Notes: a model not told the origin generated them from the sequence alone. A DNA stretch of 64,000 bases from Oscillatoriales cyanobacterium M59_W2019_021 (GCA_015295945.1 DVED01000207.1:1-64000), one strand, 5' to 3'. Counted from the stretch's first letter, positions 17,823-30,701 are shown. Translations and numbers: made by a program.

Positions 17823-18716
17823 ATGCCCTATTCTCTATTGAGCCGATTCCAGGGGTCTTTATGCAGCGCGGCTTTAGTCCGGTGCGCTTTCGATCATTGG
17901 CAGTCGCTGAAGTCCGAACCCACGAGTGGGTCACGTTTAGATGGGATCGATCCGGACTGCGATTTCGATCAAACTTTATCGGACACCGTTCTGGCGACCC
18001 TCATCCAACACGGTCAACCGGGAATCCATCTGGAGATCGATCGGCAGCCAGCGCTTCGAGAAAGTGAGGTAGACTGTTGGACAGCCTTTGTTGCCATCGC
18101 CTTATTTTTCCACGAAGACAATGCCAGACGGCGGCAAGGCATCGAAAAACTCGGGAAGACGATCTCGCTGTCTCCCGCTTCGATCGACGCTGCGGATGCA
18201 GTAGGATATGCCATCGCCTGCATTCTCCACGACGATCTCGATCCATCAGCACTGATTCCCCAAACGATCGCCTATTTGACTGAGATCGAGGCAGATGCTA
18301 CAGTTCGACAACAACTTGCCACCGGACAAACTCTCCTCGATCGCGGTGCGAGTTTAGAAGAAACGCGGACGGTCTTCGCTCGACAGAAAGCGACCCTCGA
18401 TCCAAGTTTAACAGGTGTGGGACAAGCGATCGCGCTGGCTTTCTACTGTTTTCTCAGCACGCCGGAAGATTGGCGGTTATCGGTCGGGCGATCGTTGCAA
18501 CTGTCAGAGCGCTCTCCACTCGCTCCTTTCGTTGCGGGGACTCTTTCCGGTGCGTACAATACCCTCAGCGGTATCCCTGGCGAATGGCGCATGGCTGAAA
18601 TCAACTCGCTTCGGCAAGCTGCCAGTCGCCTCTATGCCGCTTGGGCGGGCGTGTGCCATCCCCACGAGATTGCCTCAGAATGGGGGTTGCCTGCCGTTGC
18701 CACACCGAGACGTTAA
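17823..18716 (+). CDS. Degenerate ADP-ribosylglycohydrolase-like protein
   Basis: A 297-residue all-helical protein (start chosen at MPYSLLSRF; a longer frame begins at 17808). The opening RFQGSLCSAALV and the C-terminal FVAGTLSGAYNTLSGIPGEWR match the DraG/ADP-ribosylglycohydrolase fold, whose C-terminal motif normally reads G-x-x-x-G-A-x-x-G-x-x-x-I-P. The N-terminal metal-binding G-D-A-x-G and D-D-T motifs of active enzymes are absent, and the typical C-terminal D-x-D-T metal site is not seen. The protein is therefore probably a non-catalytic family member. Neighbours (aroQ, DUF3318) give no hint of role. Confidence 0.6.
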   Translation: MPYSLLSRFQGSLCSAALVRCAFDHWQSLKSEPTSGSRLDGIDPDCDFDQTLSDTVLATLIQHGQPGIHLEIDRQPALRESEVDCWTAFVAIALFFHEDNARRRQGIEKLGKTISLSPASIDAADAVGYAIACILHDDLDPSALIPQTIAYLTEIEADATVRQQLATGQTLLDRGASLEETRTVFARQKATLDPSLTGVGQAIALAFYCFLSTPEDWRLSVGRSLQLSERSPLAPFVAGTLSGAYNTLSGIPGEWRMAEINSLRQAASRLYAAWAGVCHPHEIASEWGLPAVATPRR

Positions 18717-18940
18717 ACTGAATAGCGGGCTGGAACGTTTAGCGCAATATTGACAATCTCCAGGGTTCGATCCCGATAACTTGTCGGAACCTTGGCATTG
18801 GGAATTGCGGCGTTGGCGTAGGGATCGGTTTTCCGGATTGCCGTCCTGGCGTCCGATACCCGCTAAAATTTAAGACAGACGTTGCCAAGCTACGATTTGG
18901 AGTAGGGCTAATCGTTATCAATATTGTCCGGGGCTAGACT

Positions 18941-19609
18941 ATGACATCCTACGCAACCTCCACTGCAAAATCCGAAATGAACGAACTGCGGCGTCTGCGA
19001 GGCTTATTGCCGCCGGAGTTACAAAGCTGGGTCACGGTTGAGAAGACGACGGATATCGATCCACCACTGATCCGCTGCGAGGAACTGAGTAAAGACGAGG
19101 TGGAAATCGCGATCGACTTAGTGAAGTGGGATCGCCTCGCTCTCGACCAGCGCAACTTGCTCTTCTGGCACGAAGTCGCCCGCATTCAACAAGATACCAT
19201 CCCCAAAGAGGGCTGGGAAATGGCGGCACTGGCGATCGGCTTAGGCGGTGCGGTGGGCGAACTGTGGGTGCAAGATGGGGTGCTGTTGTTGTTGGCACTG
19301 GCACTGTGCGGGGTATCCGGGTATCGGCTGTATCAGAAAAATAATAACGGTCGCAACTTGCAAGAGGCGATCGAAGCGGACGAAAAGGCGATCGCCCTGG
19401 CAACCCGTTTCGGTTATACTTTGCCCAATGCTTATAAAAGTTTGGGCAGTGCCTTGAAAACCCTGATCGAACAAACCCCCAAAAAACGCCTGCGCAAAAA
19501 ATACGAAACGCGCCTGGATGCGTTGCGTCGCAGTGCTGCCAAAGCGAAAGCGAAAGCCAAATCCCCAATGGGACAGCCAATGGAGAATCCTTCAGAACAG
19601 TTGTACTAA
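18941..19609 (+). CDS. DUF3318 membrane protein
   Basis: A 222-residue cyanobacterial DUF3318 protein. The soluble N-terminal part (NELRRLRGLLPPELQSWVTV; DQRNLLFWHEVARIQQD) precedes two adjacent hydrophobic spans (about 88-105 and 108-126). A basic, Lys/Ala-rich C-terminal tail (KKRLRKKYETRLDALRRSAA) follows, probably a cytoplasmic coiled helix. The HEVARIQ segment resembles a zinc-site H-E-x-x-R but lacks the second His, so protease activity is not claimed. Single gene, ATG start. No function is known to me. Confidence 0.75.
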   Translation: MTSYATSTAKSEMNELRRLRGLLPPELQSWVTVEKTTDIDPPLIRCEELSKDEVEIAIDLVKWDRLALDQRNLLFWHEVARIQQDTIPKEGWEMAALAIGLGGAVGELWVQDGVLLLLALALCGVSGYRLYQKNNNGRNLQEAIEADEKAIALATRFGYTLPNAYKSLGSALKTLIEQTPKKRLRKKYETRLDALRRSAAKAKAKAKSPMGQPMENPSEQLY

Positions 19610-19722
19610 CGCAGAATTCAGGAGTCAGAATCGCTCTCAATAGATATCTCCGGGAAAGAGGAAATGGGAGCAATAATTGAGAATTTCGGCATGAAAATTG
19701 ATTTTATTTTTCATTTCCGGAA

Positions 19723-20901
19723 ATGTCTAATGACTATCCATCTCAGGGTTCTCGAATGCTAACAACGACGATCGATCCGATTCTCGATCGCGCCTTAGCG
19801 GGTGCGGATTTGTCTCCTGCCGAGGCGATCGATCTGCTGCAAACTACCGATCCAGGGGCGATCGCGGCGATTCGAGATACCGCTGATCGCCTGCGCCAAC
19901 AGCAATCGGGAGAAACCGTTACCTACGTCATCAACCGCAATATCAACTTTACCAACATCTGCGAACAACACTGTAGTTTCTGTGCGTTTCGTCGGGATGA
20001 AGGGGAAGAGGGCGCGTTTTGGTACGATGGCGGGGCGATTTTGGAGAAGGCGGTAGATGCGGTACGACGGGGGGCAACGGAAATTTGCATGCAGGGGGGA
20101 CTGAACCCGAAGGCGAAGGCAAACGGGTTGTCATTGTCGTACTACGTGCAAGTGGTGCGGACGATTAAAGATGAATTTCCCCACCTGCACCTCCACGCTT
20201 TCTCCCCCCAGGAAGTGCAGTTTATCGCCCGAGAAGACGGTCTCAGCTACGAAGCTGTAATTGCATCGCTGCAAGAAGCGGGGGTGGGATCGATGCCGGG
20301 AACGGCGGCGGAAGTCCTCGACGATCGCGTGCGGCGCGTCATTTGCCCGGAAAAGACCGATACGGCAACTTGGCTGGAAATTGTCGAAACTGCCCACCGT
20401 CTGGGAATGCCCACCACCAGCACGATGCTATGCGGTCATATCGAGACGATCGCCCAACAGGTGGAGCATTTGGCAAAATTGCGATCGCTCCAGCAACGGG
20501 CGATCAATCGCAATTACCCCGTCCGCATCACCGAGTTTATTTTACTCCCCTTCGTCGGACAAGAAGCACCCGCCCCCCTACGCCGCCGCGTAGGACGCGA
20601 TCAGCCCGTCCTCGCCGATACGCTGTTACTCACCGCCGTGTCGCGAATTTTCCTGGGAAATTGGATTGCCAACCACCAACCCAGTTGGGTGAAATTGGGG
20701 TTGGAGGGGGCAACAGAAGCATTGAAATGGGGCTGTAACGATATCGGCGGCACATTGATGGAAGAACACATTACCACCATGGCAGGGGCAACCGGGGGAA
20801 CCTGCATGGAGCCGGAAACGTTGGCAGCGGCGATTCGATCGATCGATCGAATTCCGCAGCAACGGGATACTTTGTATCGAGTCCATTCATCACATCAATA
20901 A
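19723..20901 (+). CDS. cofH: FO synthase subunit 2 (radical SAM, CofH)
   Basis: Radical SAM enzyme joining 5-amino-6-ribitylamino-uracil with a tyrosine-derived fragment on the way to the deazaflavin FO. FO is the F420 chromophore core and in cyanobacteria serves as antenna of DNA photolyase. The CxxxCxxC cluster motif is CEQHCSFC (residues 80-87), preceded by NRNINFTNI. Further family motifs: [20 protein letters not shown] and [10 protein letters not shown]. An alternative ATG at 19756 (MLTTTIDP) would shorten it by 11 residues. The partner gene cofG is not in the window, and pcyA lies convergent 48 bp away. Confidence 0.92.
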   Translation: MSNDYPSQGSRMLTTTIDPILDRALAGADLSPAEAIDLLQTTDPGAIAAIRDTADRLRQQQSGETVTYVINRNINFTNICEQHCSFCAFRRDEGEEGAFWYDGGAILEKAVDAVRRGATEICMQGGLNPKAKANGLSLSYYVQVVRTIKDEFPHLHLHAFSPQEVQFIAREDGLSYEAVIASLQEAGVGSMPGTAAEVLDDRVRRVICPEKTDTATWLEIVETAHRLGMPTTSTMLCGHIETIAQQVEHLAKLRSLQQRAINRNYPVRITEFILLPFVGQEAPAPLRRRVGRDQPVLADTLLLTAVSRIFLGNWIANHQPSWVKLGLEGATEALKWGCNDIGGTLMEEHITTMAGATGGTCMEPETLAAAIRSIDRIPQQRDTLYRVHSSHQ

Positions 20902-20949
20902 CGATCGTCAACTCAAACTTTAATCTCTCAAAATCCTTCTGCCTTAACT

Positions 20950-21723
20950 CTAAGCCTCGGGAAGGTCGAATAACACCGTCGTCATGTAACGTTGCGCCCA
21001 CTCTGGACCAAAGGCTTTTTCCAAAACGCGGCGGGTTTTATCGTTTTGTTGTTGTTTGGTGCAGTAATCATGCTGACCCGCAAAAATCTGGGGTTGTCGG
21101 TCTGCCGTGGCAGGGGGAGTGGCGATCGCCTGCTGGCAGTGAATTTCTAAAAATTGCTTGACCCGCCCTAAAAATCGCTCTTCTTCGGCTCGATCGCTGG
21201 GTCGAACGAACAAACAAAACTCGGAAAAAATATCCCCCCATTCCGGCAACTCTCGCGGGTGGGCGAAATGGGCTTCCGGTAAATTGCCCAACGCTTGACG
21301 ATATTCGGGAGATAAGGTGCGATACTCTCTTTGGGAGTCGCTGACGCGAACGTCCGCCACTGGAGACAAATCGACGATCGCCGCACTGATTTGCCCGCGT
21401 CCGACCACCACATCCGTCCCGAACATCGGCAAGGGATAGTTCGATCGCGGAAACATCACGCAGTGCAAAATATCTAACGAATTGCCCACCCGAGCCAGTT
21501 CTAGGTGCATTTTCCGAAACTGCGGCGTTTGGTAGCAGCGATTTTCGATGGTCAGTTTCTCGCCTTCCAACCGCCCTTCAACGTACCCCAAATCCTCCGG
21601 CAAGTGATAAGGAGTCAAATCCAGATATTCCTGCCAAACGGCTTCGATACAGTCTGCCAACTGGCAGATCAGGGGGTGCTGTTGCTGTCGGATAGAAGGG
21701 GTGGATGTAGAAACGTCGAGCAT
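20950..21723 (-). CDS. pcyA: Phycocyanobilin:ferredoxin oxidoreductase
   Basis: Ferredoxin-dependent bilin reductase that converts biliverdin IXalpha to phycocyanobilin, the chromophore of phycocyanin, allophycocyanin and cyanobacterial phytochromes. The length of 257 aa from the ATG at 21723 ([10 protein letters not shown]) matches the family. Catalytic residues are visible: the His of [11 protein letters not shown] and the Asp of [10 protein letters not shown]. The [20 protein letters not shown] and [14 protein letters not shown] segments close the ferredoxin-facing C-terminus. A longer frame reaches 21768 but adds no family sequence. It is monocistronic and convergent with cofH. Confidence 0.95.
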   Translation of the reverse strand: MLDVSTSTPSIRQQQHPLICQLADCIEAVWQEYLDLTPYHLPEDLGYVEGRLEGEKLTIENRCYQTPQFRKMHLELARVGNSLDILHCVMFPRSNYPLPMFGTDVVVGRGQISAAIVDLSPVADVRVSDSQREYRTLSPEYRQALGNLPEAHFAHPRELPEWGDIFSEFCLFVRPSDRAEEERFLGRVKQFLEIHCQQAIATPPATADRQPQIFAGQHDYCTKQQQNDKTRRVLEKAFGPEWAQRYMTTVLFDLPEA

Positions 21724-21860
21724 AAGCGAAAACTGCGAACTCGCCTTGATCGGTGAAGTCTCGATCAAATGAATATCTCCGATCTTAACCTGTAACGGGG
21801 ACGCGGCTGCGCTTGAAGGGGGCGCAAGTTTGGCCGATCGACCGTTTGCCGGAAGTCGAG

Positions 21861-25268
<3,408 letters not shown>

Positions 25269-25334
25269 GAAATCAACCTTCCCAGAGTGTCTTGCTTGAA
25301 GGAAGGGGCTAAAAACCGCACCCTCGACCGCCAC

Positions 25335-25566
25335 AACCCTAATTTACGTAGATCTATCTACCCTTGATAACTACTATTGTGGAGTCTCAGCATGGCGATC
25401 GTCGAGTTGTTAGGGTAATCTTCAGCTTGCCTTTACCGATTTTGCCCCTTCGAGGCTCAACCGCAGGAAATTGAGAAAAATGCAATATTTGATGCAATCT
25501 GCCTGAAGGATTAGAGTACAATAGGTGCTTAGTGTAAATAAGCAGAAATTCCTAATAAACTTTTAT
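25335..25566. promoter_or_regulatory. Intergenic region with -10-like box upstream of the 74-aa gene
   Basis: About 230 bp between the divergent kinase and the 74-aa gene, with no gene. TACAAT at 25517-25522 lies about 45 bp before the ATG at 25567 and could be its -10 box, but no -35 at standard spacing is evident. Confidence 0.35.
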
Positions 25567-25791
25567 ATGCCTACTCGTTCATCTACCCTCATTCGTTCTC
25601 AAAGTGTTGCCGGTCAAGCGGGCGCTGACTTGATCGCTCGGGACTCGAAATTGGTGGAAGCGGCAAAATCTCTTTATCCTGCCGATCGCTTGGTGAAATT
25701 TCTGCATTTACACGCAGAAGTGGATACCCTGTTGCTGGAGTTGAGAACCCTCAAACAGCAACGCCCCGTTCCCAGCCCGGTTGAAGACTAA
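25567..25791 (+). CDS. Conserved-looking small protein (74 aa)
   Basis: Unrecognised 74-residue soluble protein. A disordered start (MPTRSSTLIRSQSVAGQ) is followed by two likely helices, DLIARDSKLVEAAKSLYPAD and KFLHLHAEVDTLLLELRTLK, and a short Pro-rich tail. The frame also opens at 25525, but that region is upstream leader. It has its own -10-like box and a clear terminator just after the stop, so it is a complete single-gene transcription unit. That, with normal codon use, supports it being real. No function can be assigned. Confidence 0.65.
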   Translation: MPTRSSTLIRSQSVAGQAGADLIARDSKLVEAAKSLYPADRLVKFLHLHAEVDTLLLELRTLKQQRPVPSPVED

Positions 25792-25814
25792 AACCTTCTG
25801 TTGGTTATGATTAC

Positions 25815-25848
25815 AACCCCCGAGCGTCAAGATTGGGGGTTTTGTTTT
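25815..25848 (+). terminator. Rho-independent terminator
   Basis: AACCCCC (25815-25821) pairs with GGGGGTT (25835-25841) over a 13-nt loop and is followed by a T-rich run (TTGTTTT). It ends the 74-aa gene transcript. A 9-bp tandem repeat (CGGGGAGCC-like, ~25859-25892) follows immediately. Confidence 0.75.
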
Positions 25849-25937
25849 GGAGGCAGCCCGGGGAGCCGGGGGAGCCCGGGGAGCCGGGGAAGCAGGGGGT
25901 GAGGGAAAGAAAGCAGCTAGCGGCTAGCAATTACCAA

Positions 25938-25960
25938 TCCCAAACCCCAAACCCCAAACT
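25938..25960. repeat. CAAACCC tandem repeat at the end of raf1
   Basis: Three tandem copies of the 7-mer (CCCAAAC register) abutting the raf1 stop codon. The same 7-mer family is at 13413-13440, 32517-32536, 39802-39818 and 50795-50821. Confidence 0.75.
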
Positions 25961-27047
25961 ACTCGTCAATCAGCCACAGTTCGCGATTGGCGTTTTCGTC
26001 GAAGACTTTTTTCGGCGGCAAAATCAGGATCGCCTGACCGAGAAGGGGAATTTCCGGGTCTTCGTCGAACCACTGAATATCTAACTGTCCCGATCGCTCG
26101 ACTAAAAAGTAACTGTTGGGGTTCCATTGCCTCACTTGCCGATCGATCGCCACGACCACGGGTTCCGATTTGGCTAAGCTCGACTCGGGCAAGCGTTCGG
26201 CAACGGTGACAATTGCTACCAAATCTTGCGCTTTCACCACCACCGACCAACCGGGAATGGCAACGAACGATCCGCTGCCAGATACTTGGACGACGCGGAA
26301 GGGATCGCGAGCGTCCACAGGAGGAACCGCCTCTAAATCCGCCCGCGTCAGGGGCAGCGAACCCACCACCGGGACGATGCGGGGTAATTCTTCGTCCCCT
26401 TCCAGGCGATAAATCGGCAACAGGGGGGCTTTGCGGGTGGGAACGACGGTAAAATCGCTCAACAGCGTTTCGATTTGAGATCGGGCGCTGGGGGAATGGG
26501 CGAATTTCAACCCGAGGGCGATGGCGCGAGAGCGTTCTTGCAAGTCCTTTTTTTCTCGCGCCAGTTTCCAATATTGATAGGCGACGGCATCGCCGGGATG
26601 GTCGGTAAATTCCTCGGGCTTGCGGACTAAACGGTAAAAGGCTTGCAGGGCTTTGGCGACGGCGTGGGCTTCATCCACATCGAGCTTTTTCTCCATCGCC
26701 AACTGGGCAGCGGGCAAGCGGCGATCTTGGCTGAGAACCCGCAACTCGTACAAAATATCGCTTTTGGGACCGGCAAAATACGATTTTACCGCCTCCGAAG
26801 CTCCGGATTTCTCCAAACTTTCGTAAACTTGAGCGGCGACGATCGTTAAATTTTGCTGTATCGGTTCGATGCCCGTTTCCTCGAAAATGGTTTGCGCCCC
26901 GTAACCGGATTTTTGCAATTGCTGACACGCTCGTCCCCAATCGATCCAGTTCCCTTCTTTGCGGCGCAGCAATTGCAACAACTCGAGGGCGACTTCTGGA
27001 GAGAGTTTGGGATTGGCGTTGGGCAAATTATCGGGCGGTGGGGTCAC
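25959..27047 (-). CDS. raf1: RuBisCO accumulation factor 1
   Basis: Dedicated RuBisCO assembly chaperone (362 aa). It binds RbcL dimers and promotes formation of the L8 core before the small subunit is added. The alpha domain (~15-200) has ELLQLLRRKEGNWIDWGRAC and SYFAGPKSDILYELRVLSQ. A flexible linker leads to the beta/dimerisation domain (~215-362) with APLLPIYRLEGDEELPRIVP and PGWSVVVKAQDLVAIV. The start is GTG at 27047 with no strong ribosome site. It is divergently transcribed from ccmO with 313 bp between the starts, placing RuBisCO assembly beside carboxysome-shell production. Confidence 0.95.
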   Translation of the reverse strand: MTPPPDNLPNANPKLSPEVALELLQLLRRKEGNWIDWGRACQQLQKSGYGAQTIFEETGIEPIQQNLTIVAAQVYESLEKSGASEAVKSYFAGPKSDILYELRVLSQDRRLPAAQLAMEKKLDVDEAHAVAKALQAFYRLVRKPEEFTDHPGDAVAYQYWKLAREKKDLQERSRAIALGLKFAHSPSARSQIETLLSDFTVVPTRKAPLLPIYRLEGDEELPRIVPVVGSLPLTRADLEAVPPVDARDPFRVVQVSGSGSFVAIPGWSVVVKAQDLVAIVTVAERLPESSLAKSEPVVVAIDRQVRQWNPNSYFLVERSGQLDIQWFDEDPEIPLLGQAILILPPKKVFDENANRELWLIDE

Positions 27048-27343
27048 GATCGCATTCGGGGTGAGGATCGATTCTCAGTATAGAATAAGGGCGTCGGGAT
27101 TCGACGATCGACTTTCACTTTTCAGTGCCATTTGGATTGAGACGCGGTACAGTGAAAAGGGCAATCGTCGCCCCATCATTTTCGGGGGTTGACCTCAACG
27201 CGAGCGATCGACTCTCCCCCAGTTTTCCCCGATCGTCGGCTCTCCTCCCCATGGGTCGGACGGCGGCGATCGCGTCCCCGGAGCGATCGGATTGGCACTC
27301 GCTCTCCGGCGTTCCGAGATGCTACGTTCGGCTGCAAAAAAAG

Positions 27344-27349
27344 TTATAA
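27344..27349 (+). promoter_or_regulatory. TATAAT box 11 nt before the ccmO start
   Basis: A perfect TATAAT. A start site at the usual distance would fall at about 27356-27357, leaving only a few nucleotides before the ATG at 27361. Either the mRNA is nearly leaderless or translation starts at the next ATG (27376). No good -35 is seen 17 bp upstream. Confidence 0.5.
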
Positions 27350-27360
27350 TTGAGAGCATC

Positions 27361-28182
27361 ATGACCGATCGCCAAATGAACCTTTCTACCACCCGCAGGC
27401 AACCCAACCGATCGCGGCAAAATCTTCGAGAAAGTGCCTTGGGTTTGGTGTCTACCCAAAGTTTTCCCGCTCTGGTGGGAACCGCCGATATGATGCTCAA
27501 ATCGGCAGAAGTGACTCTCGTGGGCTACGAAAAAATCGGGAGCGGTCACTGTACGGCGATCGTGCGCGGTCAAATAGCTAACGTCCGCCTCGCCGTGGAA
27601 GAAGGGGCGAAAACCGCCGAGCAGTTCGGTCAATTGATTTCCAAACTCGTCATTCCCCGACCGATGCCCAATTTGGAAGTGGTGTTTCCTATCGGCAGCC
27701 GCTTAGCAGAATTGGCATACGAACAGCGCGGTTATTCCCGCCTGAGCAATCGGGCGATCGGTTTGGTGGAAACGCGGGGATTCCCGGCAATGGTGGGTGC
27801 TGCCGACGCCATGCTCAAATCCGCCGACGTGCAGCTTGCTGCCTACGAAACCATTGGCGGCGGTTTGTGTACGGCAATTATTCGCGGTACTATTGCTAAC
27901 GTTGCCGTTGCCGTGGAAGCGGGGATGTACGAAGCCGAACGCATCGGCGAACTGAACGCCGTGATGGTGATTCCCCGTCTGTTAGAAGATTTGGAACAGA
28001 CGCTGCCGGTGGCGAGTTACTGGCTCGATCGACCCGAACCCCTTCCGGTTCTCGTCCCCACCACAGCCAAAGAAAAGCAAGCGCAACCGATCGCCCTTCC
28101 GGAATTGGAAAAAGTGCCGATTTCTATCGAGGTGGAAGAGTCGTCCCCAGCTCAACTGCCCGCCGAAGATCTAGACGGTTAA
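27361..28182 (+). CDS. ccmO: Carboxysome shell protein CcmO (tandem BMC domains)
   Basis: Shell protein of beta-carboxysomes with two fused bacterial microcompartment domains. After a basic, disordered N-terminus (~1-25), BMC 1 (~26-107) starts SALGLVSTQSFPALVGTADM and BMC 2 (~128-213) starts AIGLVETRGFPAMVGAADAM. Both contain the pore-side I-x-x-G-x-x-T-A-I-V/I-R-G motif (KIGSGHCTAIVRG, TIGGGLCTAIIRG). A Pro-rich acidic tail (~225-273) follows. Such tandem proteins assemble as pseudohexamers in the shell and help recruit it to the CcmM-RuBisCO core. The rest of the ccm cluster is not in the window. Confidence 0.94.
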   Translation: MTDRQMNLSTTRRQPNRSRQNLRESALGLVSTQSFPALVGTADMMLKSAEVTLVGYEKIGSGHCTAIVRGQIANVRLAVEEGAKTAEQFGQLISKLVIPRPMPNLEVVFPIGSRLAELAYEQRGYSRLSNRAIGLVETRGFPAMVGAADAMLKSADVQLAAYETIGGGLCTAIIRGTIANVAVAVEAGMYEAERIGELNAVMVIPRLLEDLEQTLPVASYWLDRPEPLPVLVPTTAKEKQAQPIALPELEKVPISIEVEESSPAQLPAEDLDG

Positions 28183-28205
28183 CCTGGGTATTCCCATTCG
28201 ACATC

Positions 28206-28865
28206 CTAATTGTCATCTTTTGAGGAAGATTTTCCGGATGTCGGTGCGTACCCAATTTGGCGGTAAATCAGTTCCAGTTCGTTCCCCACGGTGAAGAAAT
28301 AGTCGGTTTGTTGGGTTTGTAACGACACGAAAATGCGGTAGAAAATTAACGCCATAATTGCCACAATCATTCCGGCGGCAGTGGTGAGTAGAGCTTCGCC
28401 AATCCCGGCGGCGGCTTTCCCGGTATCGGTTCCAGCCACATTGCCGATATCCAAACTGTCAAAGGTGGCAATTAGCCCCGTTACCGTCCCCAACAATCCC
28501 AACAACGGGGACAGAGCCACTACGGTCTCGAAGAATTGATTTCCGCGCCGCATTTGGATAAACTCGCGATCGGCGGCGGCTTCCATTGCCAAGTGAAAGG
28601 TTTCCGGGTCGGGTTCCTGCAATTCCAAGGGTGCCAGCAAAAATCGACCGATGGGGAGCGATCGCGCTTGACGGGCGAATTCCTCGGCTTTGTGCCAGTC
28701 TACCCGTGCGGCTGCCAACACTTGCCGGACGATGAAATCCTCTTGCCGCAACAGTTTCAGCCAGAACCACGCCCGATCGAACCCGTAACTCAGCGTCATC
28801 ACCGACAGCGCTAGCAGGGGCCACATCACCGGTCCGCCGCGCAGAAATAATTCGTAAACTCTCAT
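28206..28865 (-). CDS. MotA/TolQ/ExbB proton-channel family protein
   Basis: A 219-residue inner-membrane protein. Three hydrophobic spans (~15-32, ~120-145, ~165-190) flank a cytoplasmic loop. The family core is FFETVVALSPLLGLLGTVTG and GIGEALLTTAAGMIVAIMALIFY, which contributes to the proton path in ExbB/TolQ. I chose the ATG at 28865 (MRVYELFLRGGPVMWPL); a longer frame to 28907 has a non-family leader. No ExbD/TolR partner or TonB gene is adjacent, so the energised system it serves cannot be named. It is probably a separate unit from the MscS gene 208 bp away on the same strand. Confidence 0.87.
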   Translation of the reverse strand: MRVYELFLRGGPVMWPLLALSVMTLSYGFDRAWFWLKLLRQEDFIVRQVLAAARVDWHKAEEFARQARSLPIGRFLLAPLELQEPDPETFHLAMEAAADREFIQMRRGNQFFETVVALSPLLGLLGTVTGLIATFDSLDIGNVAGTDTGKAAAGIGEALLTTAAGMIVAIMALIFYRIFVSLQTQQTDYFFTVGNELELIYRQIGYAPTSGKSSSKDDN

Positions 28866-29072
28866 AGGTTGAAGAAGGAAGAAAGCAGAGGGGGGGGGAG
28901 CAAACAATTTTCTCGATGGACATTGTAAGATCCTGCATCAACTTGTAGGATAGCCCGTTACAAATTATTCGTGTCAACTTATAACTTTCAGACCAAAAAG
29001 CGATCGCGCGTTCGATCTTGGGGGCGATTTAGGGATAGCGGTTGTGCGAGGTTTCCCCCTCCTGGCGAATCG

Positions 29073-30701
29073 CTAACTCTTCCCCATTTGTTGCAATAAT
29101 TTTAAAATCATTTGCTCGAGTTTCGGGGAGATTTCCAGGGGCAGAGTCCCCGTGCGAACGTTGAGATCGCGTTGGGGAAACGGAATTTCCACGTTCGATT
29201 TCCGAAAAGCCTCTTCGATCGCAAAATATAAATCGCTCCTGACAATATACTGCCGGCTGGGGTCGCTACACCAGACCCACAACTCAAAATCGAGGGAACT
29301 GTCCCCAAAACCGGAGAAGGTGACGCGGGGTGGGGGAACTTTTAACACGTCGCTATGTTCGAGAGCGGCATCGAGCAAGATAGACTTGACCGCCTGAATA
29401 TCCGAACCGTACGCGACGCCGACGGGAATCCGCAGGCGAGAAACGGGGTTATCGTGACTCCAGTTAATCACCTCTGACTCCAAAAAGCGGGAATTGGGAA
29501 CGATAATCGAGATTTGATCCAAGGTACGGATCACCGTACTGCGACTGCCAATGCGCTCCACCGTACCCACATAGTCCCCCACTTCCACAAAATCGCCCAC
29601 TTGAATCGGACGCTCGAACATTAAGACAATGCCGCTACCGAGATTTTTGGCAATATCTTGAAAGCCAAACCCAATGCCGACACCGAGAGCGCTGGCGAGG
29701 ATCGTCAGAGAACTGAGATCGAGTCCCCACACTTGCAAGACCACCACCGTTCCGATCGAGATCGCGGTATATTTAACGATCGCCGTCACCACTTCGCGCG
29801 TGTTGCGATTGAGTCCGGTCATCGGTAGGATGCGCGATCGCAATTGATTGGCTAAACTGTTCGCAAAGACTACCAATCCCACCAAGAAGGCGACGAGAAT
29901 GAGTAAATTCGTAATCGAGTATGATCGATTTCCCGCCGTAAACAGCGGAGCTGTTAGGCTTTTGAACAGTATTTCGAGAAATTGGTAGCTCCACTGCCGA
30001 GTCCACGGAAACAAATTGGTGATGTATAGTGCTGTGGCAACGAAAGCAAGTCCGCGAGCGCCAGCCAAGGTGAGATGCCAGATTTTGCTTAGGTGGGGCG
30101 AATTCCCGTCGCTGGAACTCAGCGGAAAACTACGCCGCCACCACCATCCCAGTCCCCAAGACAGCGCCAGGACGCCTACCACTGCCAAAATCGCCTTAAT
30201 CAGGGTTTCGCGCAGAAATTGACCGCTTCGTTCCTGGTGCGCCCGTTCTAGGGCTTTCTTGATAGTTTTTGCCCACAGAGATGCCTGTTTTTTCGGGGAG
30301 TATCCTTCCGCTAGCGCATCTTGTTCGGTGACGGTGAGCAAGTAGCGATCGTTAATCAGAATCGTGGGTAGGTCGTTGCGCTCTTCGATGCGAACGTCCA
30401 CCGCTCCTGGATCTTCGGCAAATCGCACCAGTTCGGACTCGATCCAATCCGCTCGTTCTTCGGCGGGAAATTGCTCGGAGTCGCTGACGGCAAACAGGCG
30501 TTCTCCGTCGAGGATGATGGGTTCTTTGGGGGTTTGGGGGGAATTAACTTGAGCGCTGGCAGGACACAGTAGCACCCCTAAGAGTAGGATAAGGGCAATT
30601 GCGATCGCGCTCCGCCAACGAGGGCGAGTTGAGTGCCGACGATGGGTGACAAGGCGAGAAGATGCACTCAAGAGATGTCGGGGGCGATCTGATTTTCCCA
30701 T
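29073..30701 (-). CDS. Mechanosensitive ion channel, MscS family
   Basis: A 542-residue MscS-type channel. An N-terminal signal-like helix (IAIALILLLGVLLCPASAQV) is followed by a ~150-residue periplasmic domain. About four membrane spans follow, then the pore helix and beta domain: LTILASALGVGIGFGFQDIA, NLGSGIVLMFERPIQVGDFV, and the family motif VGTVERIGSRSTVIRTLD. These channels release osmolytes during hypo-osmotic shock; the long N-terminal extension suggests a modulated subtype. It starts 23 bp after the pheA stop codon, so the two are probably co-transcribed. Confidence 0.92.
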   Translation of the reverse strand: MGKSDRPRHLLSASSRLVTHRRHSTRPRWRSAIAIALILLLGVLLCPASAQVNSPQTPKEPIILDGERLFAVSDSEQFPAEERADWIESELVRFAEDPGAVDVRIEERNDLPTILINDRYLLTVTEQDALAEGYSPKKQASLWAKTIKKALERAHQERSGQFLRETLIKAILAVVGVLALSWGLGWWWRRSFPLSSSDGNSPHLSKIWHLTLAGARGLAFVATALYITNLFPWTRQWSYQFLEILFKSLTAPLFTAGNRSYSITNLLILVAFLVGLVVFANSLANQLRSRILPMTGLNRNTREVVTAIVKYTAISIGTVVVLQVWGLDLSSLTILASALGVGIGFGFQDIAKNLGSGIVLMFERPIQVGDFVEVGDYVGTVERIGSRSTVIRTLDQISIIVPNSRFLESEVINWSHDNPVSRLRIPVGVAYGSDIQAVKSILLDAALEHSDVLKVPPPRVTFSGFGDSSLDFELWVWCSDPSRQYIVRSDLYFAIEEAFRKSNVEIPFPQRDLNVRTGTLPLEISPKLEQMILKLLQQMGKS

